Below, one piece after another: positions 1 to 6,691 of a stretch of DNA of 7,276 nucleotides (position 1 is the first letter of the stretch; every line of letters starts with the position of its first letter). Source of the stretch: CBCPNA01 sp965120415 (GTDB lineage: Bacteria > Bacillota > Clostridia > Lachnospirales > CAG-274); assembly GCA_965120415.1 (NCBI GenBank), contig CBCPNA010000068.1, positions 1 to 7,276 on the forward strand. Direction: 5' to 3'. Under the pieces are notes generated by a model. It was given only the letters and a program-made list of their open reading frames with translations. It did not search any database and had not been told where the DNA came from. A program made the translations under genes and the position numbers.

Positions 1-1257
1 AATACAGGAAATGATAGTTTTGGATATAATGATAAATTTAATCATTCAACTTGGCTTGTATTTATGAAAAATAGGTTAGAATTGGCAAAAAAATTACTTA
101 GTAAAGATGGAGGTATATTAGTTCAAATTGATAATTCTCCTTCTAATGGTAATAGTCCAGAATTTGGATATTTACAAGTACTTATGGATGAGATTTTTGA
201 AAGAAGAAATTATATAACCTTTTTTACTTGGAAGAAAAAAGGTAATGCAAGTAATACTAAAGATGGAATAGGTACTATAACAGAAAGTATATTAATGTAT
301 GCTAAAGATATAGAAAATTTATCTATTAATTTACAAAGTTTTAAAAGAAAATATACTTATGAAGAAAATGGAGAGATATTCAATTTAGAATTTCCCGTTA
401 AAACAAATGAGGGTGCTTATAAAAGAAACTCTATGTTATTCCCAATTAAAACAGATGAGGGTATTTTTTACCCCCCAGAAGGGAAAAGATGGACTATAGG
501 TGAAGAAGGTATGAATGAAATAGTTGATAAGAAAAAATATAAAATAGTTGATGGGCAATTTAAAATAAAAAAATATCCTGAAGATTATATAAAGGGAGAA
601 AGTAAGCTATATAATAACTTATTTTTAGAGCAAGGCTCTTTAAAACAAGCAAAAAATGAATTAAAACAATTAAATATTTCTACAAGTGTATTTGATACTC
701 CGAAACCAGAAATATTGATAGAAAGATTATTAGAAATTATTACAAATGAAAATGATTTAGTGCTTGATTTTTTTATTGGCAGTGGGACAACTTGTGCTGT
801 TGCTCACAAAATGGGAAGAAAATATATAGGTATAGAACAGATGGACTATATTAATGATATTACTATTCCTAGATTGGAAAAAGTAATACAAGGAGAACAA
901 GGAGGAATATCTAAATCTGTAAATTGGGAAGGTGGAGGTTCTTTTGTATACTGCGAATTAAAAGAAAATGCTTACTATCTTATTGAAATTATACAAAATG
1001 CAACAGAAGAGAATATAAATGAAGTTAAGGAGATAATTTATAATGATGATAGAATTATACCATATATTACAAAAAAAGAATTAGAAGAAGCTAATATAGA
1101 ATTTGAAGAAAATTCATTAGAAGGGAAGAAAAACGCACTTATTAATTTAATAGATAAAAATAAATTGTATGTTAACTTTAGTGATATCGATGATGAAGAA
1201 TATAAAGTTACTGAAAGTGAAAGAAAATTTACAAATTCTTTTTATAAAGGGGTATAA
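1..1257 (+). CDS. mod: Type III restriction-modification methyltransferase subunit Mod (5'-truncated by window edge)
   Basis: Mod is the DNA-recognition and N6-adenine methyltransferase subunit of type III R-M enzymes: it methylates one strand of an asymmetric site and guides Res. The frame is already open at base 1 and reads NTGNDSFGYNDKFNHSTW, which in this family directly follows the catalytic DPPY. The N-terminus and DPPY therefore lie just outside, and the ATG at 64 is internal. Visible codons (base 1 = codon 1) show the region after motif IV (1-75), a variable stretch likely to be the target recognition domain (about 85-235), FDTPKPE, then SAM-binding motif I DFFIGSGTT (256-264), and the GEQGGISKSVNWEGGGSF block typical of Mod. 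Motif IV before motif I marks a beta-class amino-methyltransferase. At least 100 N-terminal residues are missing compared with usual Mod proteins. AAAGGGG at its 3' end (1246-1252) serves the following res gene. The family call is firm; the recognition sequence cannot be read. Confidence 0.95.
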   Translation, partial: NTGNDSFGYNDKFNHSTWLVFMKNRLELAKKLLSKDGGILVQIDNSPSNGNSPEFGYLQVLMDEIFERRNYITFFTWKKKGNASNTKDGIGTITESILMYAKDIENLSINLQSFKRKYTYEENGEIFNLEFPVKTNEGAYKRNSMLFPIKTDEGIFYPPEGKRWTIGEEGMNEIVDKKKYKIVDGQFKIKKYPEDYIKGESKLYNNLFLEQGSLKQAKNELKQLNISTSVFDTPKPEILIERLLEIITNENDLVLDFFIGSGTTCAVAHKMGRKYIGIEQMDYINDITIPRLEKVIQGEQGGISKSVNWEGGGSFVYCELKENAYYLIEIIQNATEENINEVKEIIYNDDRIIPYITKKELEEANIEFEENSLEGKKNALINLIDKNKLYVNFSDIDDEEYKVTESERKFTNSFYKGV

Positions 1258-1260
1258 TAC

Positions 1261-3882
1261 ATGAAAGAAAAATATTTGTATGAAATTTTAGAATCTCTTG
1301 AACAAGCAGGAACATTAAAAGAGTTACCTAAAATTATAGAAAATGGGTTATCAAATAAAATAGAGCTTAGAGAATATCAAAAATTAGCTTTTAAATATTT
1401 TATTACATATTTTGAAAATGAAAATTTAAAGAAAAATAAGCAAGTACATACTTTATTTCATATGGCTACAGGTAGTGGTAAAACTATTATAATGGCAGGA
1501 CTTATATTATATTTATATACAAAAGGATATAATAAATTTTTATTTTTTGTTAATCAAACAAATATAATTGAAAAAACAAAAGAAAATTTTATTAATAGCT
1601 TATCAAGTAAATATTTATTTGCTAATGATATAAATTATTTAGGTGATAATATTAAAATAAAGATAGTGGATAATTTTAGCACAAATACACAAAAAAATGA
1701 TATTGAAATATGTTTTACAACAACACAGAAATTACATAGCGATTTATTTGAATTTAAAGAAAATAGTTTAACTTATAGTGATTTTGAAGACAATAAAGTT
1801 GTTTTTATATCTGATGAAAGTCATCATGTAAATTCGCTTACAAAAAAAGAAATTAAAGCAAAGGAAAGCGAAAGAAATAGTTGGGAATATTCTGTAACAA
1901 ACGCTTTAGCTCGTAATAAAGATAATATAATGCTAGAATTTACAGCAACGGCTAATTTAAAAGATAACAATGTAGAACAAAAATATAAAGATAAAATTAT
2001 TTTTGATTATCCTTTAAAAAATTTTAGAAAAAGTGGATATACAAAAGATTTTAAAAATTTTGCAACGAAAAGTGAATTATGGGATAGAGCTTTAATGGCA
2101 TTAATAGTTAGTGAATACAGAAAGTATTTATTTTCAGACTTAAAACTTAATATAAAACCTGTTATTATGCTTAAATCTAAAACTATAAAAGATTCAGAAA
2201 AATTTTATGAATTATTTTTTGATAAAATAGAGAATTTAAGTATAGATGAAATTAATAAATTTTATAACATAGATATGGAAGATGATAATACAAATAACCT
2301 ATTAAATACAAAACAACTTATGACTAAAATATTGAATTATTTTAAAATTAAAGATGAAAGTTTAAATTTATTATGTAGTAGCATAAAAAATTCTTTTACA
2401 AGAGAAACAAGCATTATTATAAATGGTGCAGCTGATAATAATAAAGAAAAACAATTATTAGTTAATTCTCTTGAAGATAAAAATAATCAAATTAGAACTA
2501 TATTTGCTGTTGATATGCTTAATGAAGGCTGGGATGTATTAAATCTTTTTGATATAGTTAGATTATATGATACAGGAAATAAAGATTATACTATAAAAGA
2601 GGCACAGCTGATAGGTCGTGGTGCTAGATATTGTCCATTTATAATAGATAGTGAACAAGATAAATTTAAAAGAAAATATGATTATGATTTAGATAATGAT
2701 TATCGCATTTTAGAAACTATGTTATTTCATAGTAAAGATGATTCAAAATATATACAAGAATTAAGACAAGCACTAATAGAAAGTGGGTTAGAAGAATTTA
2801 ATAAAATAGAGCTAGCATATATATTAAAAGAAGATTTTAAAAATACTGATTTTTATCAAAAAACATATGTTTATTCAAATAAAAGGAAAATTAAATCAAG
2901 AAAGCATGTTTTGAGCATAGAAGAAAGATTTAAAAATAAAACATTCATACATACAGTAAAGAGCAATCAAGGCTATGTTTACAGCCTTTTAGATGAAAAT
3001 ATAGGCAACAATTATAAAGAAGAAATAAAAGTTTTAAAATTTAAAGAAATAGATTATAATATTTTGCTTGGTGCTTCTGAAAGATATAATGAGCTTAAAT
3101 TTGATGTTATTAAAAATAAATACCCTAATATTAAAACAATGAGAGAATTTTTAATATCAGAAAATTATTTAGGTAATTGTCGTATAGAAATAAGATTTTA
3201 TCAAGAGCTAACAGGTAAAGATATTAGAAATGCTTGTATTAAAGCATTTGATGAAATAGCTAATAAAATAATTTCAATTAAACAAGAATTTGAAGGTACA
3301 AAAGAATTTTCTCCTAAAATGTTAAAAGATACTATAAAAGATAAAAAAATTTATATATCACATAAAGATGATAATGGTGGTAAAGGCAATTCTCAAAATG
3401 ATTGTATAAATGAAGATTTTAAGCTAGATTTATCTAAAGAAGATTGGTATGTATTTAATGATAATTATGGAACTAGTGAAGAAAAATTATTTATTAAATA
3501 TTTTAAAACAGATGTAGTGCCTAAATTGAAAGACAAAAATTTAGAATTTTATGTTATACGTAACGAAAGAATAAGCGATTTAGCAATATACACATTTGAA
3601 AATGGAGAAAGGTTTGAACCAGATTATTTATTGTTTATTAGAAAGAAAAATAGTGACAACTTTACGATTAATCAAATATATGCAGAGCCTAAAGGGAACC
3701 ACTTGTTAGAAAATGACGCTTGGAAAGAAGAGTTTATTTTAAATATAAATAAAGAAGCTAAGATAGACACTTTATTTGGCGATGGTAATGAATATAAATT
3801 AATTGGATTACCATTTTTCAATAAAGAATTTAAATTAAAAGAATTTGAAGATGCTATTGATAATTTACTAAAAAATATATAA
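1261..3882 (+). CDS. res: Type III restriction enzyme Res subunit (helicase-nuclease)
   Basis: Res is the ATP-dependent translocase and endonuclease of the type III complex; it works only when bound to Mod. The 873 residues show the superfamily 2 helicase motifs in order: Walker A ATGSGKT (69-75), DESHH (185-189, DEAD-box equivalent), TATA (228-231, motif III), VDMLNEGWDV (417-426, motif V) and QLIGRGAR (449-456, arginine-finger motif VI). A C-terminal PD-(D/E)xK nuclease follows: PD at 787-788 and EPK at 809-811 in FEPDYLLF...YAEPKGNH, the pattern used by type III Res enzymes. All catalytic residues I look for are present and there is no break, so the enzyme should be active. The ATG start is fixed by AAAGGGG (1246-1252), 8 nt upstream, and by the 3-nt gap to mod, implying co-transcription and probably coupled translation. 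The length is at the shorter end for the family. It faces the SEFIR locus, with about 100 nt between the stop of res and the restored stop of that gene. Confidence 0.96.
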   Translation: MKEKYLYEILESLEQAGTLKELPKIIENGLSNKIELREYQKLAFKYFITYFENENLKKNKQVHTLFHMATGSGKTIIMAGLILYLYTKGYNKFLFFVNQTNIIEKTKENFINSLSSKYLFANDINYLGDNIKIKIVDNFSTNTQKNDIEICFTTTQKLHSDLFEFKENSLTYSDFEDNKVVFISDESHHVNSLTKKEIKAKESERNSWEYSVTNALARNKDNIMLEFTATANLKDNNVEQKYKDKIIFDYPLKNFRKSGYTKDFKNFATKSELWDRALMALIVSEYRKYLFSDLKLNIKPVIMLKSKTIKDSEKFYELFFDKIENLSIDEINKFYNIDMEDDNTNNLLNTKQLMTKILNYFKIKDESLNLLCSSIKNSFTRETSIIINGAADNNKEKQLLVNSLEDKNNQIRTIFAVDMLNEGWDVLNLFDIVRLYDTGNKDYTIKEAQLIGRGARYCPFIIDSEQDKFKRKYDYDLDNDYRILETMLFHSKDDSKYIQELRQALIESGLEEFNKIELAYILKEDFKNTDFYQKTYVYSNKRKIKSRKHVLSIEERFKNKTFIHTVKSNQGYVYSLLDENIGNNYKEEIKVLKFKEIDYNILLGASERYNELKFDVIKNKYPNIKTMREFLISENYLGNCRIEIRFYQELTGKDIRNACIKAFDEIANKIISIKQEFEGTKEFSPKMLKDTIKDKKIYISHKDDNGGKGNSQNDCINEDFKLDLSKEDWYVFNDNYGTSEEKLFIKYFKTDVVPKLKDKNLEFYVIRNERISDLAIYTFENGERFEPDYLLFIRKKNSDNFTINQIYAEPKGNHLLENDAWKEEFILNINKEAKIDTLFGDGNEYKLIGLPFFNKEFKLKEFEDAIDNLLKNI

Positions 3883-3972
3883 TTTTTAAAATAGAATCAT
3901 TTTTACAACATATTATAATCAGTAGTAGTAAAAATAGTTAAAAATGTTGGACATGTACTACTAAATTTTATT

Positions 3973-3996
3973 AGGCAAATTTAATTAAATTTGCCT
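3973..3996. repeat. Perfect 24-bp palindrome between converging genes
   Basis: AGGCAAATTTAA is followed immediately by its exact reverse complement. As RNA it could fold on either strand into a 10-bp stem with an AATT loop. It lies between the convergent res and SEFIR genes, which suggests a bidirectional terminator, but neither side has a proper T-run: ATATCTTCAATTTT follows on the plus strand and AATAAAATTT on the minus strand. It also contains the stop codon (3981-3983) and last codons of the restored SEFIR reading frame, so part of the symmetry is coding sequence. A terminator function is possible but weakly supported. Confidence 0.45.
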
Positions 3997-4073
3997 ATAT
4001 CTTCAATTTTAATACAATCTAATATTGATTGAGCAGTATCAAAAGCCATAGGATACTTTACTTTTTTATCATA

Positions 4074-4099
4074 TGTACATTTACACTGTACATTTACAC
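4074..4099. repeat. Exact 13-bp tandem duplication (TGTACATTTACAC x2)
   Basis: Copies at 4074-4086 and 4087-4099 are identical and abut. Because 13 is not a multiple of three, the extra copy shifts the minus-strand frame and gives the codons ACA GTG TAA, ending the protein early. With one copy the frame continues ACA TAT GAT AAA for 30 codons. This looks like a replication-slippage event, and it could revert by the same mechanism. Confidence 0.9.
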
Positions 4100-4653
4100 T
4101 TACTTATAAGTGTTTTCAGTTTATCTAAGCTATTTGCACCGAACAGTACCATCATATTTTGACAATATTCACGAGATTGCATTTTTGTCCATTCTAAATG
4201 TTGATTTTTAACATAAATATATAAAGTTGGAAACCAGCCGTAAATATACTTATCTTTTGCTAAATCATAAGCATTATAGACTTGATAAAGAAATAAATCA
4301 GCTTCAGCAATATTATTTTTTGAAAAAATAGGAAGTTTTTCTCTTTTATTATAAATTATGTTCCCTCTAAGGGTAAAATAATTTTTCAGTTCAGATTTAG
4401 GTTTATAATTATCCTCAATAACACGGCTATAATGATAAAAAGCGGCATAATTAGTAGGGTTTAGCCCATTAATGCTATTTAAAAAGTATGTATGTGTAAG
4501 TATTTTATTTAATGCATTATAATCTTTTTTATAACGCATAAAGGCAATAACACAAATAAATAATTCCCAAATAAAATTTTTAAATATATCTAAATCGGTG
4601 TTATATTTATAATTTAAATCATTATATATTGTTTCAAAGCACTCTATTAACAT
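4081..4653 (-). CDS. C-terminal fragment of SEFIR-domain protein, no separate function assigned (190-aa ORF)
   Basis: This ORF alone has no domain I can name. It is helix-rich and Tyr/Asn/Lys/Leu-rich, with FIWELFICVIAFMRYKKDY near residues 27-45, ADLFLYQVYNAYDLAKDKY further on, and WFPTLYIYV after it. That order (an ELF..IA helix, then ADLFLY, then WFPTLYIY) resembles the conserved C-terminal region that I recall from long SEFIR proteins, which is thought to be a sensor or regulatory part. No Shine-Dalgarno site precedes the ATG at 4653 (the upstream bases read GAGCTAAATTATACTGAA), and the frame is open further upstream to 4737 with no ATG. Both points argue that this is not an independently translated gene. 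It ends KCKCTV because of the 13-bp duplication at 4074-4099, having lost about 30 residues. Alternative: a true second gene translationally coupled to the SEFIR ORF. I consider this less likely. Confidence 0.6.
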   Translation of the reverse strand: MLIECFETIYNDLNYKYNTDLDIFKNFIWELFICVIAFMRYKKDYNALNKILTHTYFLNSINGLNPTNYAAFYHYSRVIEDNYKPKSELKNYFTLRGNIIYNKREKLPIFSKNNIAEADLFLYQVYNAYDLAKDKYIYGWFPTLYIYVKNQHLEWTKMQSREYCQNMMVLFGANSLDKLKTLISKCKCTV

Positions 4654-4697
4654 TTCAGTATAATTTAGCTCTGTTTCAAAAATTGTTTCTACAAAAT

Positions 4698-5399
4698 CTA
4701 AAAAATATCTCTTATTGTTATAGTATTCAAAAATGTTTCATATGCTTGTTCTGGTGTAATATTTTTCTTATAATATTCTTTTAAAGCTTCAATATAAGAA
4801 GTTTTAAATTTAGATATAATGTTTTTTCTTTTATTATCGGTATGACTTAGGTTAATTTGCCTAATCAAATCTTTTAGAGGAAAAAAATCTGTTGTATTAT
4901 CATCAAGCCACTCTGGTTTTTTTCCTAATTTTGGTTTTCTAAATTCTGGTTTTTCATAAATATTACGAAGAAGTTTTTTGTATTCTTTTTCGTATGTGTT
5001 TAAATCAGAAAGATCAATATATATCCTTGATTTTATGTAAGCCGGCATATAAGGTTCTCCATTTTCATCTTTTTCTGCAATAATAGGGATAAATTTTTCT
5101 TGTGTTACATTTTTATAGATTTCTGGGGAAATAATTGCTGTCTCTTCACCTACACCACCAATACGTGTATTAGCTTTTTCAGTATATGTTTTATCGCAAA
5201 TAATAAGGACTTTTTTAATTTCAGGGTCATTAACACATTTTTCCATAAATTTATATTTATCTTGCCCTTCTTTTAATTCCCATTTATCATAAATAACATC
5301 AACTCCATGATGAAGTAATCGTTCTGCTAATTCTAAAACACATCTATCTTTACCCCAAGCATAGGAAATAAAAATTTTTGGTATAATATCATCTTGCAT
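4698..5399 (-). CDS. SEFIR (TIR-like) domain protein, truncated N-terminal part
   Basis: SEFIR domains are STIR-superfamily relatives of TIR domains. Bacterial SEFIR proteins are reported as abortive-infection antiphage proteins that act on cellular NAD; here that role is inferred from family. The 233 residues contain the SEFIR hallmarks: box 1 KIFISYAWG (8-16), GVDVIYDKWELKEGQDKY (32-49), NDPEIKKVLIICDKTY (57-72), GGVGEETAIISPEIY (81-95), then FIPIIAEKDENGEPYMP and the strand SRIYIDLSD (124-132). Glutamates in LKEGQD and GVGEET are candidates for the active site, but I cannot assign the catalytic one. A charged, helical tail follows to RDIF. The ATG at 5399 is fixed by AAGGAGA (5407-5413), 7 nt away. 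The stop (TAG, 4700-4698) is formed inside a T6 run and cuts the protein to about half its expected length. The domain itself is intact, so a short protein may still be made. Confidence 0.85.
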   Translation of the reverse strand: MQDDIIPKIFISYAWGKDRCVLELAERLLHHGVDVIYDKWELKEGQDKYKFMEKCVNDPEIKKVLIICDKTYTEKANTRIGGVGEETAIISPEIYKNVTQEKFIPIIAEKDENGEPYMPAYIKSRIYIDLSDLNTYEKEYKKLLRNIYEKPEFRKPKLGKKPEWLDDNTTDFFPLKDLIRQINLSHTDNKRKNIISKFKTSYIEALKEYYKKNITPEQAYETFLNTITIRDIF

Positions 5400-5406
5400 T
5401 ATACTT

Positions 5407-5413
5407 TCTCCTT
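5407..5413 (-). promoter_or_regulatory. Shine-Dalgarno site of the SEFIR gene
   Basis: AAGGAGA on the minus strand lies 7 nt before the ATG at 5399. It is a strong site that fixes the start. By contrast, nothing comparable precedes the ATG at 4653. Confidence 0.85.
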
Positions 5414-5453
5414 AATATTTATTTAAATAGAATATATATCTATTCATTTTTCT

Positions 5454-5482
5454 ATTATAAATTATGTAGTTAATTAATACAA
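5454..5482 (-). promoter_or_regulatory. Probable sigma-A promoter of the SEFIR gene
   Basis: On the minus strand, TTGTAT (5482-5477) is followed after 17 nt by a perfect TATAAT (5459-5454). Transcription would start near 5447, giving a leader of about 48 nt that includes the AAGGAGA site. The -35 matches consensus at only three of six positions, and A+T-rich DNA throws up chance matches. The exact spacing and the TATAAT make it the best candidate in the intergenic region. Confidence 0.55.
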
Positions 5483-5773
5483 GCCTATTTAAGCAATAGA
5501 TACTACTATATAAATAAACTACACAATAAAAATATTGTTCGCTTGTAATATTTACCTCTATTACCAGTAACCCACTATTTAAATTTTATTAAAAATGTAT
5601 TACAATTATTACAGAAACAAAAAACAAAATAAAAAATTACATAAACATTTAATTATTTAGTTTATAATTAATTTTTAATAATTTTATAAAAAAACTATAT
5701 TACAACAAAAAAAATTAATAGATAAAGCAAAAAAAGATACAGCATTAGATACAACAGCTATAACTATACATTG
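5483..5773. other. A+T-rich divergent intergenic region
   Basis: This is the divergent stretch between the SEFIR promoter and the CAP gene. It is mostly A/T runs with no believable gene on either strand. A TATAAT at 5663-5668 on the plus strand could be the -10 of the CAP gene, about 120 nt before its ATG, but I find no good -35 at 16-18 nt. TATAAC at 5759-5764 is another weak option and would leave almost no leader. Bases 5682-5774 form a 30-codon start-less open stretch ending in the TGA at 5772-5774, reading KKLIDKAKKDTALDTTAITIH at its end. It may be the tail of a lost gene, but it is too short to claim. Confidence 0.5.
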
Positions 5774-5779
5774 AAAGGA
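5774..5779 (+). promoter_or_regulatory. Shine-Dalgarno site that sets the CAP-protein start
   Basis: AAAGGA lies 9 nt before the ATG at 5789. Longer readings from TTG at 5771 or ATG at 5780 would overlap or abut this site and would put GMII in front of a standard signal peptide (MKKFLT), so 5789 is preferred. Confidence 0.75.
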
Positions 5780-5788
5780 ATGATTATT

Positions 5789-6508
5789 ATGAAAAAGTTT
5801 TTAACAATTTGTTTTGCTTTAACTTTAACACAGACAGTTGGAGTATTTGCAAATAATAACAAAAATCAGGGGATAATAAGGTTTTTAACAATTAATAAAG
5901 TCCCTATAACAAGCATTAAGTGGAGTGGTTGTAACCAAAATAATAAGCCAAATACAGAGGTAACAACACAAACGCAAACAGAAAGCCAAACACAAGCTAC
6001 AACACAAATAGTGACAGAAAGTACAACAGAGACTACAACACAAGCAGTAACACAAACAACAACAGAAAGTACAACAGAGACTACAACACAAGCAACAACA
6101 GAAAGTCAAACAAGCTCAAGCAGTAGCTTATCTGCGATGGAGCAAGAGGTTGTTCGTCTTGTTAATATAGAAAGAAATAAACAAGGGCTTAGCTCACTAG
6201 AAATAGATGAAGAGCTTTATAAAGTAGCAAAATTAAAATCTGAAGATATGAAAAATAATAACTATTTTTCTCATACATCACCTACATATGGTAGCCCTTT
6301 TGATATGTTAAAACAATTTAACATTAGCTATAAAGCAGCAGGAGAAAATATAGCAAAAGGACAAAAAACAGCAGAAGCTGTTGTTACAGCGTGGATGAAC
6401 TCAGACGGACATAGACAAAATATATTATCTAGCTCTTATACACATATAGCAGTTGCTTATGTGGACGGATACTGGACACAATTATTCATTGGTGTAAATA
6501 CAAAATAG
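5789..6508 (+). CDS. Secreted CAP/SCP-domain (YkwD-like) protein with Thr/Gln-rich linker
   Basis: This is a 239-residue exported protein of the CAP (cysteine-rich secretory, antigen 5, PR-1) family. Bacterial members are common in Firmicutes and their biochemical role is mostly unknown. Residues 1-21 form a Sec signal peptide (MKK, hydrophobic core, VFA cleavage site before Asn22). There is no lipobox, so it is released or loosely wall-associated. Residues 22-55 are a short N-terminal region with one Cys48. Residues 56-113 are a Thr/Gln/Glu/Ser linker with an imperfect 16-residue repeat. Residues 117-239 form the CAP domain: VNIERNKQGL (126-134), YFSHTSP with His162, AGENIAKGQ with Glu186, and AWMNSDGHRQNIL with His208. 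These are the conserved His/Glu/His cavity residues. The domain ends in the usual YWTQLFIG strand. The start is set by AAAGGA at 5774-5779. It is divergent from the SEFIR gene and probably forms its own transcription unit, with no obvious link to the defence genes. Confidence 0.92.
   Translation: MKKFLTICFALTLTQTVGVFANNNKNQGIIRFLTINKVPITSIKWSGCNQNNKPNTEVTTQTQTESQTQATTQIVTESTTETTTQAVTQTTTESTTETTTQATTESQTSSSSSLSAMEQEVVRLVNIERNKQGLSSLEIDEELYKVAKLKSEDMKNNNYFSHTSPTYGSPFDMLKQFNISYKAAGENIAKGQKTAEAVVTAWMNSDGHRQNILSSSYTHIAVAYVDGYWTQLFIGVNTK
6014..6094 (+). repeat. In-frame 48-nt period repeat in the CAP linker
   Basis: An identical 33-base block occurs at 6014-6046 and 6062-6094, 48 nt apart, so the reading frame is kept. 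It encodes TESTTETTTQA twice. The flanking codons are variations of the same ACA/CAA/GAA theme. It probably grew by recombination or slippage and should vary in copy number between strains. Confidence 0.85.
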
Positions 6509-6554
6509 ATGCCAAAAACAAAACAGCTAAAACACCAGTAAATTCAAGGCTTTT

Positions 6555-6584
6555 AAGGAAATTTTAAAAAATAAAAATTTTCTT
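6555..6584 (+). other. A/T-rich imperfect inverted repeat downstream of the CAP gene
   Basis: AAGGAAATTTT (6555-6565) can pair with AAAATTTTCTT (6574-6584) with one G-U pair and an 8-nt loop. It is weak and lacks a following T-run, so it is not a convincing terminator. It could merely be A/T-rich noise in the 3' untranslated region. Confidence 0.25.
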
Positions 6585-6619
6585 ATAAAAATAATTATAT
6601 AGATGAAAAAAGAATAAAA

Positions 6620-6644
6620 ATCATGTGGTATACAAATACCTGAT
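6620..6644 (+). other. Small bulged hairpin upstream of the terminator
   Basis: ATCA-(TGT bulge)-GGTAT, loop ACAA, ATACC-TGAT: nine base pairs with a 3-nt bulge, directly 5' of the terminator at 6649-6679. The same bases contain TGTGGTATACA (6624-6634), which fits the Gram-positive extended -10 pattern TRTGnTATAAT with two mismatches in the hexamer and no -35. It may therefore be a promoter element for the downstream methylase instead of, or as well as, an RNA structure. Confidence 0.35.
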
Positions 6645-6648
6645 ACAA

Positions 6649-6679
6649 GTCGATATTTTAACAAATATCGGCTTTTTTT
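6649..6679 (+). terminator. Rho-independent terminator between the CAP and adenine methylase genes
   Basis: GTCGATATTT pairs with AAATATCGGC over 10 bp (one G-U pair) around a TAAC loop, followed at once by seven Ts (6673-6679). It is a textbook intrinsic terminator on the plus strand, 140 nt after the CAP stop codon. It is also only 12 nt before the Shine-Dalgarno site of the next gene, which leaves little room for a separate promoter downstream of it. Confidence 0.88.
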
Positions 6680-6691
6680 ATACCAAAAATT

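Larger units (their letters stand above)
3981..5399 (-). pseudogene. SEFIR-domain antiphage-type protein, single gene broken by a frameshift and a 13-bp duplication
   Basis: The two minus-strand ORFs at 4698-5399 and 4081-4653 are best read as one gene. The frame of the second stays open upstream of its ATG to 4737, across the end of the first. Adding one T to the T6 run on the coding strand (4705-4700) turns RDIF-stop into RDIFLDFVETIFETE, running straight into the second ORF. At the far end, removing one copy of the 13-bp tandem repeat at 4074-4099 replaces Val-stop with 30 more codons, through PMAFDTAQSILDCIKIED to a stop at 3981-3983. The repaired product is 468 residues. From memory, SEFIR proteins of about this size carry a conserved helical C-terminal region with a shape like that of the second ORF; I could not align them here. 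Known relatives act as single-gene abortive-infection defence. Inference: a decayed or reversibly switched-off defence gene. An A5 run at 4729-4733 is a second possible site for the first lesion. Confidence 0.75.

Noticed and set aside
3923..3963. TAGTAGTA (3923-3930) and TACTACTA (3956-3963; another copy at 5511-5518) as a terminator or as inverted repeats flanking the SEFIR gene
   Set aside because: The arms are only 8 bp, the loop is 25 nt with a poor U-tract, and the 5511 copy can be chance in this base composition. No target-site duplication or transposase supports mobility.
4699..4705. TTTTTTA (minus strand) as a programmed -1 ribosomal frameshift site joining the two SEFIR parts
   Set aside because: The heptamer matches U_UUU_UUA, but in the wrong frame for moving from the SEFIR frame to the C-terminal frame. 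P-site slippage on UUU next to UAG is conceivable, but with a second independent lesion downstream a mutation is simpler.
5682..5774. Short start-less open frame ending KKLIDKAKKDTALDTTAITIH
   Set aside because: It has thirty codons, no start, and overlaps the CAP Shine-Dalgarno site. It could be a gene remnant but there is no recognisable family.
5797..5893. 13-bp direct repeat GTTTTTAACAATT in the CAP gene (5797-5809 and 5881-5893)
   Set aside because: Both copies are in frame (FLTI twice), but the surrounding codons do not match, so it is most likely chance in A/T-rich sequence.
5885..6109. Cysteine/leucine-rich open frame on the minus strand
   Set aside because: It is the antisense shadow of the ACA/CAA/GAA-rich repeat in the CAP linker (TGT and TTG on the other strand). 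It has no ribosome-binding site and no independent coding signal.
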